Positions 34,728-44,016 of a stretch of 64,000 bases of DNA are shown piece by piece; within the stretch, counting starts at the first letter, position 1, and each line of letters opens with the position of its first letter. The translations under genes and the position numbers were made by a program. Source of the stretch: Marinobacter sp. LQ44 (GTDB lineage Bacteria; Pseudomonadota; Gammaproteobacteria; Pseudomonadales; Oleiphilaceae); NCBI RefSeq assembly GCF_001447155.2, contig NZ_CP014754.1, forward strand, positions 3,100,001 to 3,164,000, read 5' to 3'. The notes under the pieces were generated by a model, which saw only the letters and a program-made list of their open reading frames with translations, was not told the DNA's origin and did no database searches.

Positions 34728-36094
34728 GCTTGCGGTGGCCTTTTGACCGGGCTGCGTTTGCGGCGCCGTTTGCGCGGGGCGTTGGCGGAGTCCAGCTCAG
34801 ACAGCATTTTTTCCTGCCCCCGTTCGTCCAGGCGCTGGAATTCTGTCCACCAGTCGCCGAGGCCCGGTTCGATCTCGCCGGCGGACTCACGTACCAGCAG
34901 GAAATCGTAGGCTGCCCGGAAGCGCGGGTGGGTCAGCGTGCCAAAAGCCCGCTTGCCCTGGCGCCTGGGCAGGCGCATCTGCAGTTCCCAGATCTCTTTC
35001 ATCGGGCCTGAGAAGCGTTTCGGAATGGCCGTGGCCTGCACCTGCCGGCCAATGACTTTGCCGATGGCGCCATGAAGGGCGGGCTGCACCGGGTCGCCAT
35101 TATCCTGGCGGCGGCGCCATTCCACTTGTAGGGCCGGCCAGAGCATGGCGGCAAACAGGAAGTAAGGAGTGACGGATTTGCCCTGGGCAATCCGGGCGTC
35201 GGTATTGCGCAGTGCCTGGCGAATGAGTTCGTCGGATTCCCCGGCGTCGATGGCCTTGGCGGTTTCCGGGAACAAGGGCGCCAGTAGCCCGTACTCGCTG
35301 AGCAAGTCGTAGGTAGCTTCGCCATGGCCCGCCGAGAACAGCTTGAGCACTTCATCAAATAGCCGGGCCGATGGGATGTGAGTCAGCAGTGGCGCCAGTT
35401 CCCGGATGGGAGCTTCGGTGTCCGGTTCAATTTCGAAACCCAGTTTGGCGGCAAAGCGGATGGCGCGAAGCATGCGAACCGGGTCTTCACGGTAGCGGGT
35501 TTCCGGGTCACCGATCAGGCGGATCTGGCGATTTTTCAGATCGTCAACGCCGTTGGCGTAGTCGATGATGGTGAAGTTGCGGATGCAGTAGTAAAGCGCG
35601 TTGATGGTGAAGTCACGGCGCAGGGCGTCTTCTTCCTGGTTGCCGTAGACATTGTCGCGCAACAGCAGGCCATGCTCACTGGTTCTGTGCTCGTCGGCTG
35701 CCGGTTCGTCTTCGGTGTCCCGGGCGTTGCCCCTGAAAGTGGTCACCTCGATGATTTCCCGGCCGAATACCACATGCACAATCCGGAACCGGCGCCCGAT
35801 CAGTCGGGAATTCCGGAACAGGTCGTGAACTTCCTCAGGGGTAGCATCGGTGGCAATGTCGAAATCCTTTGGCTGTCCGCCCAGGAGGATGTCGCGCACG
35901 CCGCCACCCACCAGATACGCTTCATAGCCGGCTTTGTTGAGCCGATGCAGGACTTTTCGTGCGGGCTCGCTGATCATCGAGCGGGACACGGTGTGCTGAT
36001 CCCGGGGGATCTCCTGCCGCTGGTAGCGTCGGGCTTTCTTTTTCCCGTTGCCGGGAATGAAGGAGCGTAGTTTTTCTACAAGTCGTTTAGGCAT
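34724..36094 (-). CDS. pcnB: Poly(A) polymerase I
   Basis: 456 residues. A basic N-terminal extension is followed by the class II nucleotidyltransferase core YLVGGGVRDILLGGQPKDFD, with the catalytic Asp pair in DFDIATDATPEE. RRFRIVHVVFGREIIEVTTF and RRDFTINALYY are further family motifs. The C-terminus is strongly basic (RKRRRKRSPVKRP). It adds poly(A) tails to mRNA decay intermediates. Located downstream of the CrcZ RNA gene, as in Pseudomonas, and starts the pcnB-folK-panBC run. Confidence 0.95.
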   Translation of the reverse strand: MPKRLVEKLRSFIPGNGKKKARRYQRQEIPRDQHTVSRSMISEPARKVLHRLNKAGYEAYLVGGGVRDILLGGQPKDFDIATDATPEEVHDLFRNSRLIGRRFRIVHVVFGREIIEVTTFRGNARDTEDEPAADEHRTSEHGLLLRDNVYGNQEEDALRRDFTINALYYCIRNFTIIDYANGVDDLKNRQIRLIGDPETRYREDPVRMLRAIRFAAKLGFEIEPDTEAPIRELAPLLTHIPSARLFDEVLKLFSAGHGEATYDLLSEYGLLAPLFPETAKAIDAGESDELIRQALRNTDARIAQGKSVTPYFLFAAMLWPALQVEWRRRQDNGDPVQPALHGAIGKVIGRQVQATAIPKRFSGPMKEIWELQMRLPRRQGKRAFGTLTHPRFRAAYDFLLVRESAGEIEPGLGDWWTEFQRLDERGQEKMLSELDSANAPRKRRRKRSPVKRPPQA

Positions 36095-36237
36095 GAAATT
36101 CCGTGATTGCGATGCGCAAAGACGGGGATTTTAACGGTTTGCGCAGGAATTGCACATGTTTAGGCAGAAACGGAAATAGAGAAGTTGATTTTTGTTCAGG
36201 GGGTGGGGCGGTCAGGATGAGTCTGTAGGCCAGATAA

Positions 36238-36622
36238 TCAAAAGGCGGATTCGTTTCCACGAACCCGCCCTGAAAGCGTTGACGATCTGCATTGTTTTTG
36301 TTGTTGCCGGGATTCTTTTTGATTTTTCTACCCCACCGTGTTGTCCCAACAGTAAGGACATCAAATAACGCAAACGGAAAGCTTTGAATACATAGAGCGG
36401 TCAGGAGCAAAATGCGGGCTATGTTGGTAGGTGCAGTGCCGCTTCAGGAGCGATTCTTCTCTACATCTACAACTCGCACATGCCTGGGGACCACTAAAAA
36501 GCAAAGTACCCAAAACACTCAGTTCGCTTGCATCCTGTTTTTGTTTTTGTTGCTGGATGCTCATGCAGCTTTTTGTTTTTGTTTTGCCGCTGCGTTGTCA
36601 CTTTTGTTTTTGTTGTTGTGCG
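36238..36622 (-). ncRNA. crcZ: CrcZ-like small RNA (Hfq/Crc decoy)
   Basis: This ~385-nt stretch between cbrB and pcnB is exactly where CrcZ lies in Pseudomonas (407 nt in P. aeruginosa). A sigma-54 promoter (36633-36648) places the 5' end near 36622, and an intrinsic terminator (36240-36269) sets the 3' end. On the minus strand it holds four A-rich CA motifs of the Hfq/Crc type: at 36601-36620 (ACAACAAAAACAAAAG core), 36570-36586, 36536-36553 and 36292-36306, plus a weaker A-rich site at 36311-36328. CrcZ sequesters Hfq/Crc and relieves catabolite repression when CbrAB is active. No credible protein frame is present. Confidence 0.88.
36240..36269 (-). terminator. Intrinsic terminator of crcZ
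   Basis: The minus strand GGCGGGTTCGT (36269-36259) pairs with ACGAATCCGCC (36254-36244) across a 4-nt loop, with one G-T pair, and is followed by TTTTG. Confidence 0.8.
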
Positions 36623-36632
36623 CTAATAAGGG

Positions 36633-36648
36633 TGCGAAGGCTGTGCCA
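36633..36648 (-). promoter_or_regulatory. Sigma-54 promoter of crcZ
   Basis: TGGCACAGCCTTCGCA on the minus strand: GG and GC elements separated by exactly 10 bp, as required for the -24/-12 promoter class. CbrB, encoded just upstream, is a sigma-54 activator with the GAFTGA loop. Confidence 0.85.
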
Positions 36649-36696
36649 GTTTTTGAAAATCTTTAATTAACAGTGGGTTAGGTTTTTGTGAGAAAT

Positions 36697-36783
36697 AAGT
36701 GTTACCCCGTATACGTCTAAAGTGTTACCCGCCTCGCGTAACCTGAGTCGGAAGTGTTACCTTGGGGAACGCCTGGTAACAAA
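36697..36783 (-). promoter_or_regulatory. Candidate CbrB activator sites
   Basis: Plus-strand AAGTGTTACC occurs three times (36697-36706, 36720-36729, 36752-36761), with inverted GGTAAC partners at 36775-36780 and GCGTAACC near 36736-36743. They lie about 50-135 bp upstream of the sigma-54 promoter, the proper place for an enhancer-binding protein. Confidence 0.65.
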
Positions 36784-36806
36784 TGATTTTGGATTCATTT
36801 CTTTGT

Positions 36807-38204
36807 TCAGGAACTTTTCTTGCGGGGAATACCCAAACGCTGGCGCCGTTCCCACAGAGATTTCCGGCTGATGCCCAGCTTCTGGGCCAGCTCGGTTTCG
36901 CTCATCCGGTCCTGGTTCTCCAGCACAAAATGCTGAAAGTAGTCTTCCAGAGACAGGTCGTTGGCGGAGTCTGGCTCACGGGTGCGGGTCTGCTCGTTGT
37001 TGCCTTCTACCAGGGTTTCCGGAATGTACTCGTCACTACCCTCGTTATCGAGGTCCAGCACTGCGGGGGTAATGATGTCGCCGTCGGTGAGAATGGAGGC
37101 CCGTTCGATGGCATTTTCCAGCTCCCGCACGTTACCTGGCCAGCGGCACCGCTCCAGCGCCTGCATGGCCTCCGGGCTGAGACTGAGCTCCGGCCGTCCT
37201 AGCTTCTCTGCCTGCCGCTTAAGGAAACGGCGGGCCAGGCCCAGAATGTCTGACCGGCGTTCTCGCAGGGGCGGAATTCGGATTTGCATTACGTTAAGCC
37301 GGTAATACAGGTCTTCCCGGAATTCTCCGGTGCGGGTCATTGCTTTCAGGTTACGGTGGGTTGCGGCTATCATGCGCACATCCACTTTCCGGCTCTGGGT
37401 AGAGCCGACCTTGCGGATCTCGCTTTCCTGCAGCACTCGCAACAGCCGGGCCTGGGCTTCTGCCGGCAGTTCGCCGATCTCATCAAGGAACAGGCTGCCG
37501 CCATCGGCGGCCTCAATCAGACCGGTGCGGGCGGAAACCGCACCGGTGAATGCGCCTTTCTCATGGCCGAACAGCTCCGATTCAATCAGGCTCTCGGGAA
37601 TGGCCGCGCAGTTCACTGAAATCAACGGTTTGGTGGCCCTGGGGCTGAGCAGATGCAGAGCCCTGGCCGCCAGTTCCTTGCCGGTGCCGGACTCGCCCTG
37701 TATCAGGACGGTGGTCTCGGTCGGGGCCACCTTGCGAATCAGAGTGAACACTTTCTGCATGGGTTCGCACCGGCCATACATGATGGCTGCCGGGTCGGAC
37801 TCGGTCGCCTGGTGCTGCCCGGTGTTCTCGCCGCTGGCAGACTGATCCGGCTGTGCACTCTGGCGGGCCAGGATGTTCTCCACGGCTGCAAGCATTTCAT
37901 CGTGATCAAAGGGCTTGGCAATGTAGTCCACGGCGCCAAGTTTCATGGAGTCCACCGCGGAGCGCAGACTGGCATAGCTGGTCATGATCAGCACCGGGGT
38001 GTTGGGCGCCCGGTTGATCATCTCGGTACCCGCGGCGCCGGGCAGGCGCAGATCGGTGATGATCAGGTCAAAGCCGTCCGGTTCCAGGTTGTCCGCTTCC
38101 TCTACGGAGACGGCATCCGCCACTTCGTAACCGGCGTGCTGCAGCAGCTTGCGGACCGCGGAGCGGATGATGTCTTCATCTTCAACTATCAGAATACGGG
38201 GCAT
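36807..38204 (-). CDS. cbrB: Sigma-54-dependent response regulator CbrB
   Basis: 465 residues. The receiver has DLIITDLRLPG (phospho-Asp near 50) and IAKPFDHDE. The AAA+ domain has Walker A GESGTGKE, the sigma-54-contacting ELFGHEKGAFTGA, Walker B GGSLFLDEIG, and an R-finger region. The Fis-type helix-turn-helix at the end reads SETELAQKLGISRKSLWERR. It activates crcZ and amino-acid and carbon-use genes. The partner CbrA is encoded 8 bp upstream and its target crcZ lies directly downstream. Confidence 0.95.
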   Translation of the reverse strand: MPRILIVEDEDIIRSAVRKLLQHAGYEVADAVSVEEADNLEPDGFDLIITDLRLPGAAGTEMINRAPNTPVLIMTSYASLRSAVDSMKLGAVDYIAKPFDHDEMLAAVENILARQSAQPDQSASGENTGQHQATESDPAAIMYGRCEPMQKVFTLIRKVAPTETTVLIQGESGTGKELAARALHLLSPRATKPLISVNCAAIPESLIESELFGHEKGAFTGAVSARTGLIEAADGGSLFLDEIGELPAEAQARLLRVLQESEIRKVGSTQSRKVDVRMIAATHRNLKAMTRTGEFREDLYYRLNVMQIRIPPLRERRSDILGLARRFLKRQAEKLGRPELSLSPEAMQALERCRWPGNVRELENAIERASILTDGDIITPAVLDLDNEGSDEYIPETLVEGNNEQTRTREPDSANDLSLEDYFQHFVLENQDRMSETELAQKLGISRKSLWERRQRLGIPRKKSS

Positions 38205-38211
38205 ATCGCGT

Positions 38212-41175
38212 TCACGACCTTTCGTTCGGGGTGCTGTTGCCGGTATCGGTGTCTGGCTCGTAGGCGGGCAGGCGTAACCTTACACAGGTTCCCCGCTGGC
38301 GTTCGGTATCTGCCGGGCTTTCCACCTGTACGTTGCCATAGTGTTCTTCAACAATGCTATACACCAGTGAAAGCCCAAGGCCCGTACCTTTGTTCGGTGC
38401 TTTGGTGGTGTAAAACGGTTCAAAGATATGGTCCAGCTGGTCAGCGGGAATGCCGGTGCCTTCGTCAATCACTTCGATGATAGCGGAGTAGCCATCGCCC
38501 TTTCCACTGACCCGGATGGTACCGCCGTCTGGCGAGGCATCCCGGGCGTTGGCCAGGAGGTTGACGAAGACCTGCACCAGGCGTTGCTCATCCCCCAGTA
38601 TCTGCAGGTTTTCCGGGCACTCGTTCCGGTACTGGATGCCCATGCCCTTGTCACTCAGCGACAACAGGTTGATGGATTCTTCCACGCAGCGGTGGATGCT
38701 GACCGGCTCATAGCGGTTGGCATGGGCGTGGTTGCCGGTTCGGGCAAAGTTCATCAGTGACTGCAATATGGCGGAGATGCGTCGGGTTTGCTGCTGTATC
38801 TGGTCTGCGGTTTCCAGGATGGACGGGTCGTCGGTTTCCAGTTTCAGGTTCTGGGCCAGCGACGAAATACCGGTGACCGGGTTGCCAATCTCGTGCGCAA
38901 CACCGGCGGCCAGTCGGCCCACGGAGGCCAGCCGTTCACTGTGCATCAGCTCGTCTTCCAGTAATCGGGTTTCGGTCTGGTCTTCCACCAGAATGATCGA
39001 GCCACCTTCCGGATGGTCCGGCCCGCTCAGGGCAGCCTTATGAAGGTTCAGCCAGTGGGGCTTGCCCCGCAGGTCGAGCCGGTGCTTGTAACGGTGCAGG
39101 TCGTCGCCCCGGTTGAAGTCGTCCAGCAGGGTATGCCAGTGCTCCGGCAGGGCCATCAGTTTGGCGCCGACCACCTCGTCGGCAGAAATGCCAGTGAGCG
39201 ATTCGATGGCGTGGTTCCACATCAGGATTTCGCCATCCTCACCGACAGAGCAGGCGGGTATCGGCAGGTTCTGCAGGGTCTGCCGGTAGTGGCGCCGCAA
39301 GTTGTCGAGCTCCCCGGCCAGGCCGGTAAGCTGGTTCTGGTAGTCGCCCAGCGCCCGCTCCACATAGCGGATGTCCTGGCCGGTGCCGCCGTGGGTCAGG
39401 GGTTTGAAGCCCAGATGGCGTTTGACAATATCCCTGGCTACGGCGGGGCCCAGCAAGCCCGACAGGTTGATTTCAACCTGATCCCGCAGGCGCCTGAGCT
39501 GGTAGGGGCGAAACTCCACGTTGGGCAGCTTTAATTGCCCCAGTGCACGCTCTACTTCCCGTCGGGCCACGGTCGGGCCCAGCGGGTCGGTCAGATGTTG
39601 AACGAAGTCGTTGGAGGATGTTGCCAGCAGTTCCCTGCGCTGTGGGCGAGACAGCGCACCCAGGGAGCAGGCCTGTGCCGCGCTGGTTTCTTCCGGAGAC
39701 GCGGGGCTCAGGATTGAGACCAGTGCAAACACCGAAATGTTGGCCGTCAGGCTGATGAAAGTGAACAGGTGCCAATTGTCATAACCCGGGGTGACCGGAA
39801 GATCCAGCCAGGACAGCAGGTCGGCGGCGTAGGAAAACGGCAGCACCAGGGTGGTCATCCAGATGGCCAGGCCGGTCAGCAGTCCGGCGATCAGACCGCG
39901 CCGGTTGCCCTCCGGCCAGTAGATAACGCCGAGGGCGCCTGGTAGCAGCTGCAAGGTGCCGGAGAGCGAGATGGCTCCGAGGATGGACAGGTCCAGGTTC
40001 TGGCCAATGGTTTCGTGGAACAGCAGCGCCAGAAACAGGATAACGGCAATGAGCAGGCGTTTTACCCACTGCAGCCATTGATAGATGTCGCCCTGGTCTT
40101 TGGGAGTTTTCAGGGGCAGCACAACATGGTTGAGAACCATGCCCGACAGCGCCAGGGTGCTGACGATCATCAGCCCGCTGGCGGCGGAAAGCCCTGCGAT
40201 ATACATCAACAGTGTTAGCGCCGGGCTCTCCAGTGCCTGGGCCACCCCGATACTGAAAAACGCCTGGGGCACAACAACACCCAGGGCCTGGCCGGCCCAG
40301 ACAATCAGGGGCACTGGCAGGCCAAGCAGTAGCAGATACAGGGGCAGGCCCCAGCTGGCTTTCGCCAGGGCCCTTGGCGAGGGGTTCTCGCTGAAGGTCA
40401 TATGGTACATGTGCGGGAGGACCAGCGCGGCGGCAAACGACATCAGCAGCAGGGCCCGCCAGCTGCCATCATTGATCGCCATGGTCATGGTTGCCTCGGG
40501 GTGTGAGGCCCGGGCCAACCATTCTTCAAGCCCGTCGGTGCCGCCAAACACTCCAAACAATACCACACCACCCAGTACCAGCAGGGCAACCACCTTGACC
40601 AGGGAGTCAAAGGCGATGGCCAGCACCAGCCCCTGATGGTTGCCAGAGCTCTGGTGCCGGCGTGCGCCAAAGAGCATGGTGAACAGCACGACGATCAGGC
40701 TGAACATCACGCTGATGGCTTTGGGCGAGGTGTCAGGCGCGAGCAGGGACGCCGATACCGCAACAGCCTGAATCTGCATGCTCAGCAGCGCCAGAATGGC
40801 GGCGGCTGAGCAGAGTGTCACCAGGGTGCCGGCCCACTGGCTGCGATAACGATAGGCAAAGAGGTCAGCCAGGGACGTCAGTTGATAAGCGCGGCCGATG
40901 CGCAAGATCGGGTTCAGCAACACCGGCGCCAGCAGAAAGGCCCCGGAGATACCCAGATAGTAAGCCAGAAAGCCGTAACCGGATTCCGCCGCCATGCCGA
41001 TGGCGCCGTAGACTGCCCAGATGCCGGCGTAGACGCCAAGGCTCAGGGTATAAACCAGAGGATGCCGTACCCACTGACGCAGCAGGGTGCCCCGCTCGGT
41101 ACTCCAGGCAATGCCGAACAACAGAATCAGGTACAGGAGGCTGGCCAGTAGCAGGCCGCTGGCGCTAAAACTCAT
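38212..41175 (-). CDS. cbrA: Transporter-fused sensor histidine kinase CbrA
   Basis: 987 residues from the ATG at 41175, inside the end of cbrX. The first ~500 residues are a sodium/solute symporter domain with about 13 helices (e.g. GVYAGIWAVYGAIGMAAESG). A PAS domain (~650-740, ACSVGEDGEILMWNHAIESL) follows. The kinase has GRLAAGVAHEIGNPVTGISS with the phospho-His, N-box FVNLLANARDASP, and GTGLGLSLVYSIVEEHYG. It is reported to sense or transport histidine-type substrates in Pseudomonas, signalling carbon/nitrogen state to CbrB. It overlaps cbrX by 11 bp, suggesting translational coupling. Confidence 0.95.
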   Translation of the reverse strand: MSFSASGLLLASLLYLILLFGIAWSTERGTLLRQWVRHPLVYTLSLGVYAGIWAVYGAIGMAAESGYGFLAYYLGISGAFLLAPVLLNPILRIGRAYQLTSLADLFAYRYRSQWAGTLVTLCSAAAILALLSMQIQAVAVSASLLAPDTSPKAISVMFSLIVVLFTMLFGARRHQSSGNHQGLVLAIAFDSLVKVVALLVLGGVVLFGVFGGTDGLEEWLARASHPEATMTMAINDGSWRALLLMSFAAALVLPHMYHMTFSENPSPRALAKASWGLPLYLLLLGLPVPLIVWAGQALGVVVPQAFFSIGVAQALESPALTLLMYIAGLSAASGLMIVSTLALSGMVLNHVVLPLKTPKDQGDIYQWLQWVKRLLIAVILFLALLFHETIGQNLDLSILGAISLSGTLQLLPGALGVIYWPEGNRRGLIAGLLTGLAIWMTTLVLPFSYAADLLSWLDLPVTPGYDNWHLFTFISLTANISVFALVSILSPASPEETSAAQACSLGALSRPQRRELLATSSNDFVQHLTDPLGPTVARREVERALGQLKLPNVEFRPYQLRRLRDQVEINLSGLLGPAVARDIVKRHLGFKPLTHGGTGQDIRYVERALGDYQNQLTGLAGELDNLRRHYRQTLQNLPIPACSVGEDGEILMWNHAIESLTGISADEVVGAKLMALPEHWHTLLDDFNRGDDLHRYKHRLDLRGKPHWLNLHKAALSGPDHPEGGSIILVEDQTETRLLEDELMHSERLASVGRLAAGVAHEIGNPVTGISSLAQNLKLETDDPSILETADQIQQQTRRISAILQSLMNFARTGNHAHANRYEPVSIHRCVEESINLLSLSDKGMGIQYRNECPENLQILGDEQRLVQVFVNLLANARDASPDGGTIRVSGKGDGYSAIIEVIDEGTGIPADQLDHIFEPFYTTKAPNKGTGLGLSLVYSIVEEHYGNVQVESPADTERQRGTCVRLRLPAYEPDTDTGNSTPNERS

Positions 41176-41341
41176 TGGGGTCTCGCCGCCATTCAAGCCA
41201 GAAACCGATGGCAATCAGGCCACCCCAGATCACATAGGGGCTATACCAGGCGTTGTCTGGTGAGGTCCACCAGTCCAGGATGTTGGGAGAAAAAATATAA
41301 ATGGCCAGTACCAGCAAAAAGACCAGGCGGTAGATATACAT
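41165..41341 (-). CDS. cbrX: Small membrane protein CbrX
   Basis: 58 residues, starting MYIYRLVFLLVLAIYIFSPN and followed by WWTSPDNAWYSPYVIWGGLI and FWLEWRRDPNEF. Two hydrophobic helices. Its position immediately before cbrA, overlapping it by 11 bp, and its size match CbrX of Pseudomonas putida, whose translation is coupled to cbrA. It lies 4 bp after gluQ. Biochemical function is unknown. Confidence 0.85.
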   Translation of the reverse strand: MYIYRLVFLLVLAIYIFSPNILDWWTSPDNAWYSPYVIWGGLIAIGFWLEWRRDPNEF

Positions 41342-41345
41342 CGGC

Positions 41346-42263
41346 TCAGTGGTCCGGACGCAAGTGTGTGTTTGGGGTTATACCACGGGCCTGCCGGGAT
41401 GTCAGGGGGATGGCGTGCCGGCGCCAGTTTTCCCGGCCCCAGGCGAGCACATCGTCCACCGTTGCCTGCACAAGCGCGGGCGGAGGCTGTTGGCCAAGGG
41501 CTGCCAGTGCGTTGACCAGGTTGGCGGCGGGCTGCTGATCATCCAGTGCCGGAGCGTGGGTCTGTTTGCTCAGCTTCTGGCCCTGATCGTTCACGACGAC
41601 CGGTATATGCAGCCACTGTGGTGACTGGGCACCAAGAGCCCGGAAAATCTGTTGCTGCTGGGCGGTCATGTCCAGTAAGTCGGAGCCCCGCACCACGTGG
41701 CTGATGTTCTGGTCTATATCGTCCACCACCACGGCCAGTTGGTAGGCGTAGAAGCCTTCCTTGCGCAGTAGCACCGGGTCGTCCAGCTCTGCAGCTACTC
41801 GCTGTTGTTGCTCGCCCAGCAGCAGATCCTGCCAGTGGCTGACTTCGTCGGTCAGGGCAAATCGAATGGCGTAGGGGGTATCTCCAGGTGCTGGATGGCC
41901 ATCTCGGCAGTGGTCCGGATGATAACCGCCGTGCTTTTGGAGCAGTTTTCGGGAGCACCGGCACCGATAGGCTTTATGCCGCGCCAGAAGCTGGCCAATG
42001 GCGGCCTGGTAGGCGTCGTGACGCCGGGACTGAAATCGCACCGGTTCGTCGGGAAGCAGGCCGTGGCAATCCAGGGAATGGAGAATCCGGCCGGTGGCCT
42101 CGGGGGGCTCCCTCAGCGGGTCCAGGTCTTCGATGCGAACCAGCCAGTCGCCACCGGCAGTGCGGGCTTCCAGCCAACTGGCCAGGGCAGTTACAAGAGA
42201 GCCGAAATGCAGCGGTCCTGTCGGGGAAGGGGCAAAACGCCCACGGTACCGTGGTTGCTCCAT
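41346..42263 (-). CDS. gluQ: Glutamyl-Q tRNA(Asp) synthetase
   Basis: 305 residues: YRGRFAPSPTGPLHFGSLVT has the HIGH-type motif, and VVVNDQGQKLSKQTHAP has the KMSKS-type loop. CRCSRKLL with later YHPDHCRDG form the zinc site. The C-terminal anticodon-binding domain of true GluRS is absent, as expected for GluQ, which glutamylates queuosine in tRNA-Asp. It is followed at 4 bp by cbrX and preceded by dksA, an order common in gammaproteobacteria. Confidence 0.93.
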   Translation of the reverse strand: MEQPRYRGRFAPSPTGPLHFGSLVTALASWLEARTAGGDWLVRIEDLDPLREPPEATGRILHSLDCHGLLPDEPVRFQSRRHDAYQAAIGQLLARHKAYRCRCSRKLLQKHGGYHPDHCRDGHPAPGDTPYAIRFALTDEVSHWQDLLLGEQQQRVAAELDDPVLLRKEGFYAYQLAVVVDDIDQNISHVVRGSDLLDMTAQQQQIFRALGAQSPQWLHIPVVVNDQGQKLSKQTHAPALDDQQPAANLVNALAALGQQPPPALVQATVDDVLAWGRENWRRHAIPLTSRQARGITPNTHLRPDH

Positions 42264-42310
42264 AGAGACTCAGCAAGCCGGCAGCTCATGCGGCCGGCTA
42301 TCGGTGGGGC

Positions 42311-42751
42311 TCAGATGCCGGTCTGGCGCTCGCGGATTTCCGCCAGGGTCTTGCAGTCAATGCACAGGGTGGCCGTCGGGCGCGCTTCCAAACGACGAAT
42401 GCCGATCTCCACGCCGCACTGATCGCAGAAACCGTAGTCGTCTTTGTCGATGCGGTCGATGGTTTGGTCGATCTTTTTGATCAGCTTGCGCTCGCGATCC
42501 CGGGTGCGCAGTTCCAGGCTGAATTCTTCTTCCTGGGTTGCACGGTCACTGGGATCCGCGTAATTTGCGGCGTCTTCCTGCATGTGGTGCATGGTGCGGT
42601 CCACTTCTTCCATCAGCTCCTGTTTCCACTGCAGGAGCAGATTTTTGAAGTGCTGCAGCATGTCAGCACTCATGTAGTCTTCACCCTTTTTCATTTCATA
42701 AGGGGTGAAATTGGTAAAACGTTCGCGTGGTTGTTCTGCAGTGTTTGCCAT
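42311..42751 (-). CDS. dksA: RNA polymerase-binding transcription factor DksA
   Basis: 146 residues from the ATG at 42751; a longer frame adds 60 unrelated residues. The coiled coil carries the tip DPSDRATQEEEF (DxxDxA motif that enters the polymerase secondary channel). The zinc finger is CDQCGVEIGIRRLEARPTA followed by CIDC. It cooperates with ppGpp in the stringent response. Encoded just before gluQ. Confidence 0.97.
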   Translation of the reverse strand: MANTAEQPRERFTNFTPYEMKKGEDYMSADMLQHFKNLLLQWKQELMEEVDRTMHHMQEDAANYADPSDRATQEEEFSLELRTRDRERKLIKKIDQTIDRIDKDDYGFCDQCGVEIGIRRLEARPTATLCIDCKTLAEIRERQTGI

Positions 42752-42929
42752 TGAACCCGGCCTCTTGTTTGTACTACTACAAGAACGCTTTGCTTCCGCC
42801 GCGCCAGCACGGTTGCTGCGCGGTTTAACCCTGGATAAAAGCATTCGTCCTGAAACGGGAATTTGCGGAAAATAGCAGATTAGTCTCAGGGTGGCCAGCC
42901 TTGTGACAACGACTTTTTGCGGAGAGCAC

Positions 42930-43661
42930 ATGAAGTTTGCTGAACCTTTGGTGGAAGGGCGCCTGATTCGACGCTACAAACGCTTCCTTGCCGATGTGCG
43001 ATTGCCCAATGGCGAGGAAGTGACGGCGCACTGCCCGAACACCGGCTCTATGCTGGGTTGCCAGCCCGATAACGCCAGGGTCTGGCTGAGCCGTAGCGAT
43101 AATCCCAAGCGCAAGTTGAAGTATACCTGGGAGCTGGTGGAAACCGCCCCTGCGGTATTTGCCTGCGTGAATACCGCCCGCCCCAACGCCCAGGCTCGGG
43201 AGGCCATTGAAGCCGGGCGGGTGCCGGAGCTGGCCGGTTACTTAGAATGCCGGGCCGAGGTGCGTTACGGTGATGAGAAAAGCCGGATCGATTTGCTGTT
43301 GTCGGGTCATCCGGCACGGCCAGACGCCTGGGTGGAGGTGAAGAATGTCACGCTGGCAGAGGGATCGAACGGGTATTTCCCGGATGCGGTGACCGAACGG
43401 GGTCAGAAGCACCTGAGGGAACTGATGGCGCAGGTGGGAAAAGGCGACCGGGCGGTTCTGTTGTTCGTGGTCAACCACACCGGGATCGACGTTGTGCGCC
43501 CAGCGGATCACATTGACGCCCGTTACGGTGAGTTACTGCGTCAGGCGCAGGCCGCAGGGGTTGAGGTATTGGCTTATCGTGCCGCGCTTGCAGGGCCGGA
43601 CGGCAATCCGGGTGGCAGGCTGGAGCTGACCGAAGCGGTGCCGTTCAGTCTCCGAGCCTGA
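42930..43661 (+). CDS. sfsA: SfsA family DNA-binding/sugar fermentation stimulation protein
   Basis: 243 residues from the ATG at 42930, preceded by [26 protein letters not shown] and [20 protein letters not shown] near the start, with [11 protein letters not shown] and [13 protein letters not shown] in the centre, are signature SfsA segments with a nuclease-like (PD-(D/E)xK) core. Function is poorly defined in any organism. It converges with the Rieske gene, overlapping it by 17 bp. Confidence 0.93.
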   Translation: MKFAEPLVEGRLIRRYKRFLADVRLPNGEEVTAHCPNTGSMLGCQPDNARVWLSRSDNPKRKLKYTWELVETAPAVFACVNTARPNAQAREAIEAGRVPELAGYLECRAEVRYGDEKSRIDLLLSGHPARPDAWVEVKNVTLAEGSNGYFPDAVTERGQKHLRELMAQVGKGDRAVLLFVVNHTGIDVVRPADHIDARYGELLRQAQAAGVEVLAYRAALAGPDGNPGGRLELTEAVPFSLRA

Positions 43662-44016
43662 CTTCGATATGGTCACCCTGCTGGCGCACCTCCAGGGCGG
43701 TCAAGGCATCGCCCTGGCAGGGCCCGGCAATGCACTCGCCGGTGCCGGGCTTGAACAGCGCGCCATGAGTCGAGCACTGGATAAACAGGTTGTCGGCGTC
43801 CATGAATTTACCTGGCATCCAGTTCAGTTCAATGCCCAGGTGGGGGCAGATGTTCAGGTAGGCTTTCGGCTCGTTACCATCCAGAAACACAAAGCCAGTC
43901 AGGGGCATGCCTTCCGGTTCACGGGCCTTCTGTTTCAGTCGGAATTCAATAAACCGGCCTGGAACCAGCTCCGTTGCAGGACAAACGGTCTGCCAGGGAT
44001 GGTTCTGTTCCGTCAT
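43645..44016 (-). CDS. Small Rieske [2Fe-2S] protein
   Basis: 123 residues. The cluster ligands are in [10 protein letters not shown] (Cys-x-His) and [15 protein letters not shown] (Cys-x2-His), 20 or so residues apart. No signal peptide, so cytosolic and of the ferredoxin type found with dioxygenases. The position after the pentapeptide gene (4-bp overlap) does not tell its partner. Confidence 0.88.
   Translation of the reverse strand: MTEQNHPWQTVCPATELVPGRFIEFRLKQKAREPEGMPLTGFVFLDGNEPKAYLNICPHLGIELNWMPGKFMDADNLFIQCSTHGALFKPGTGECIAGPCQGDALTALEVRQQGDHIEVRLGD

Noticed and set aside
36601..36620. CRISPR-like repeats in the A/T-rich segment
   Set aside because: Repeats are short, irregular and A-rich, lacking uniform spacers; explained by Hfq/Crc motifs.
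36412..36666. Plus-strand open frames with hydrophobic Leu/Phe-rich peptides in the cbrB-pcnB gap
   Set aside because: They are produced by the T-rich complement of the crcZ A-rich motifs; no ribosome site and no family resemblance.
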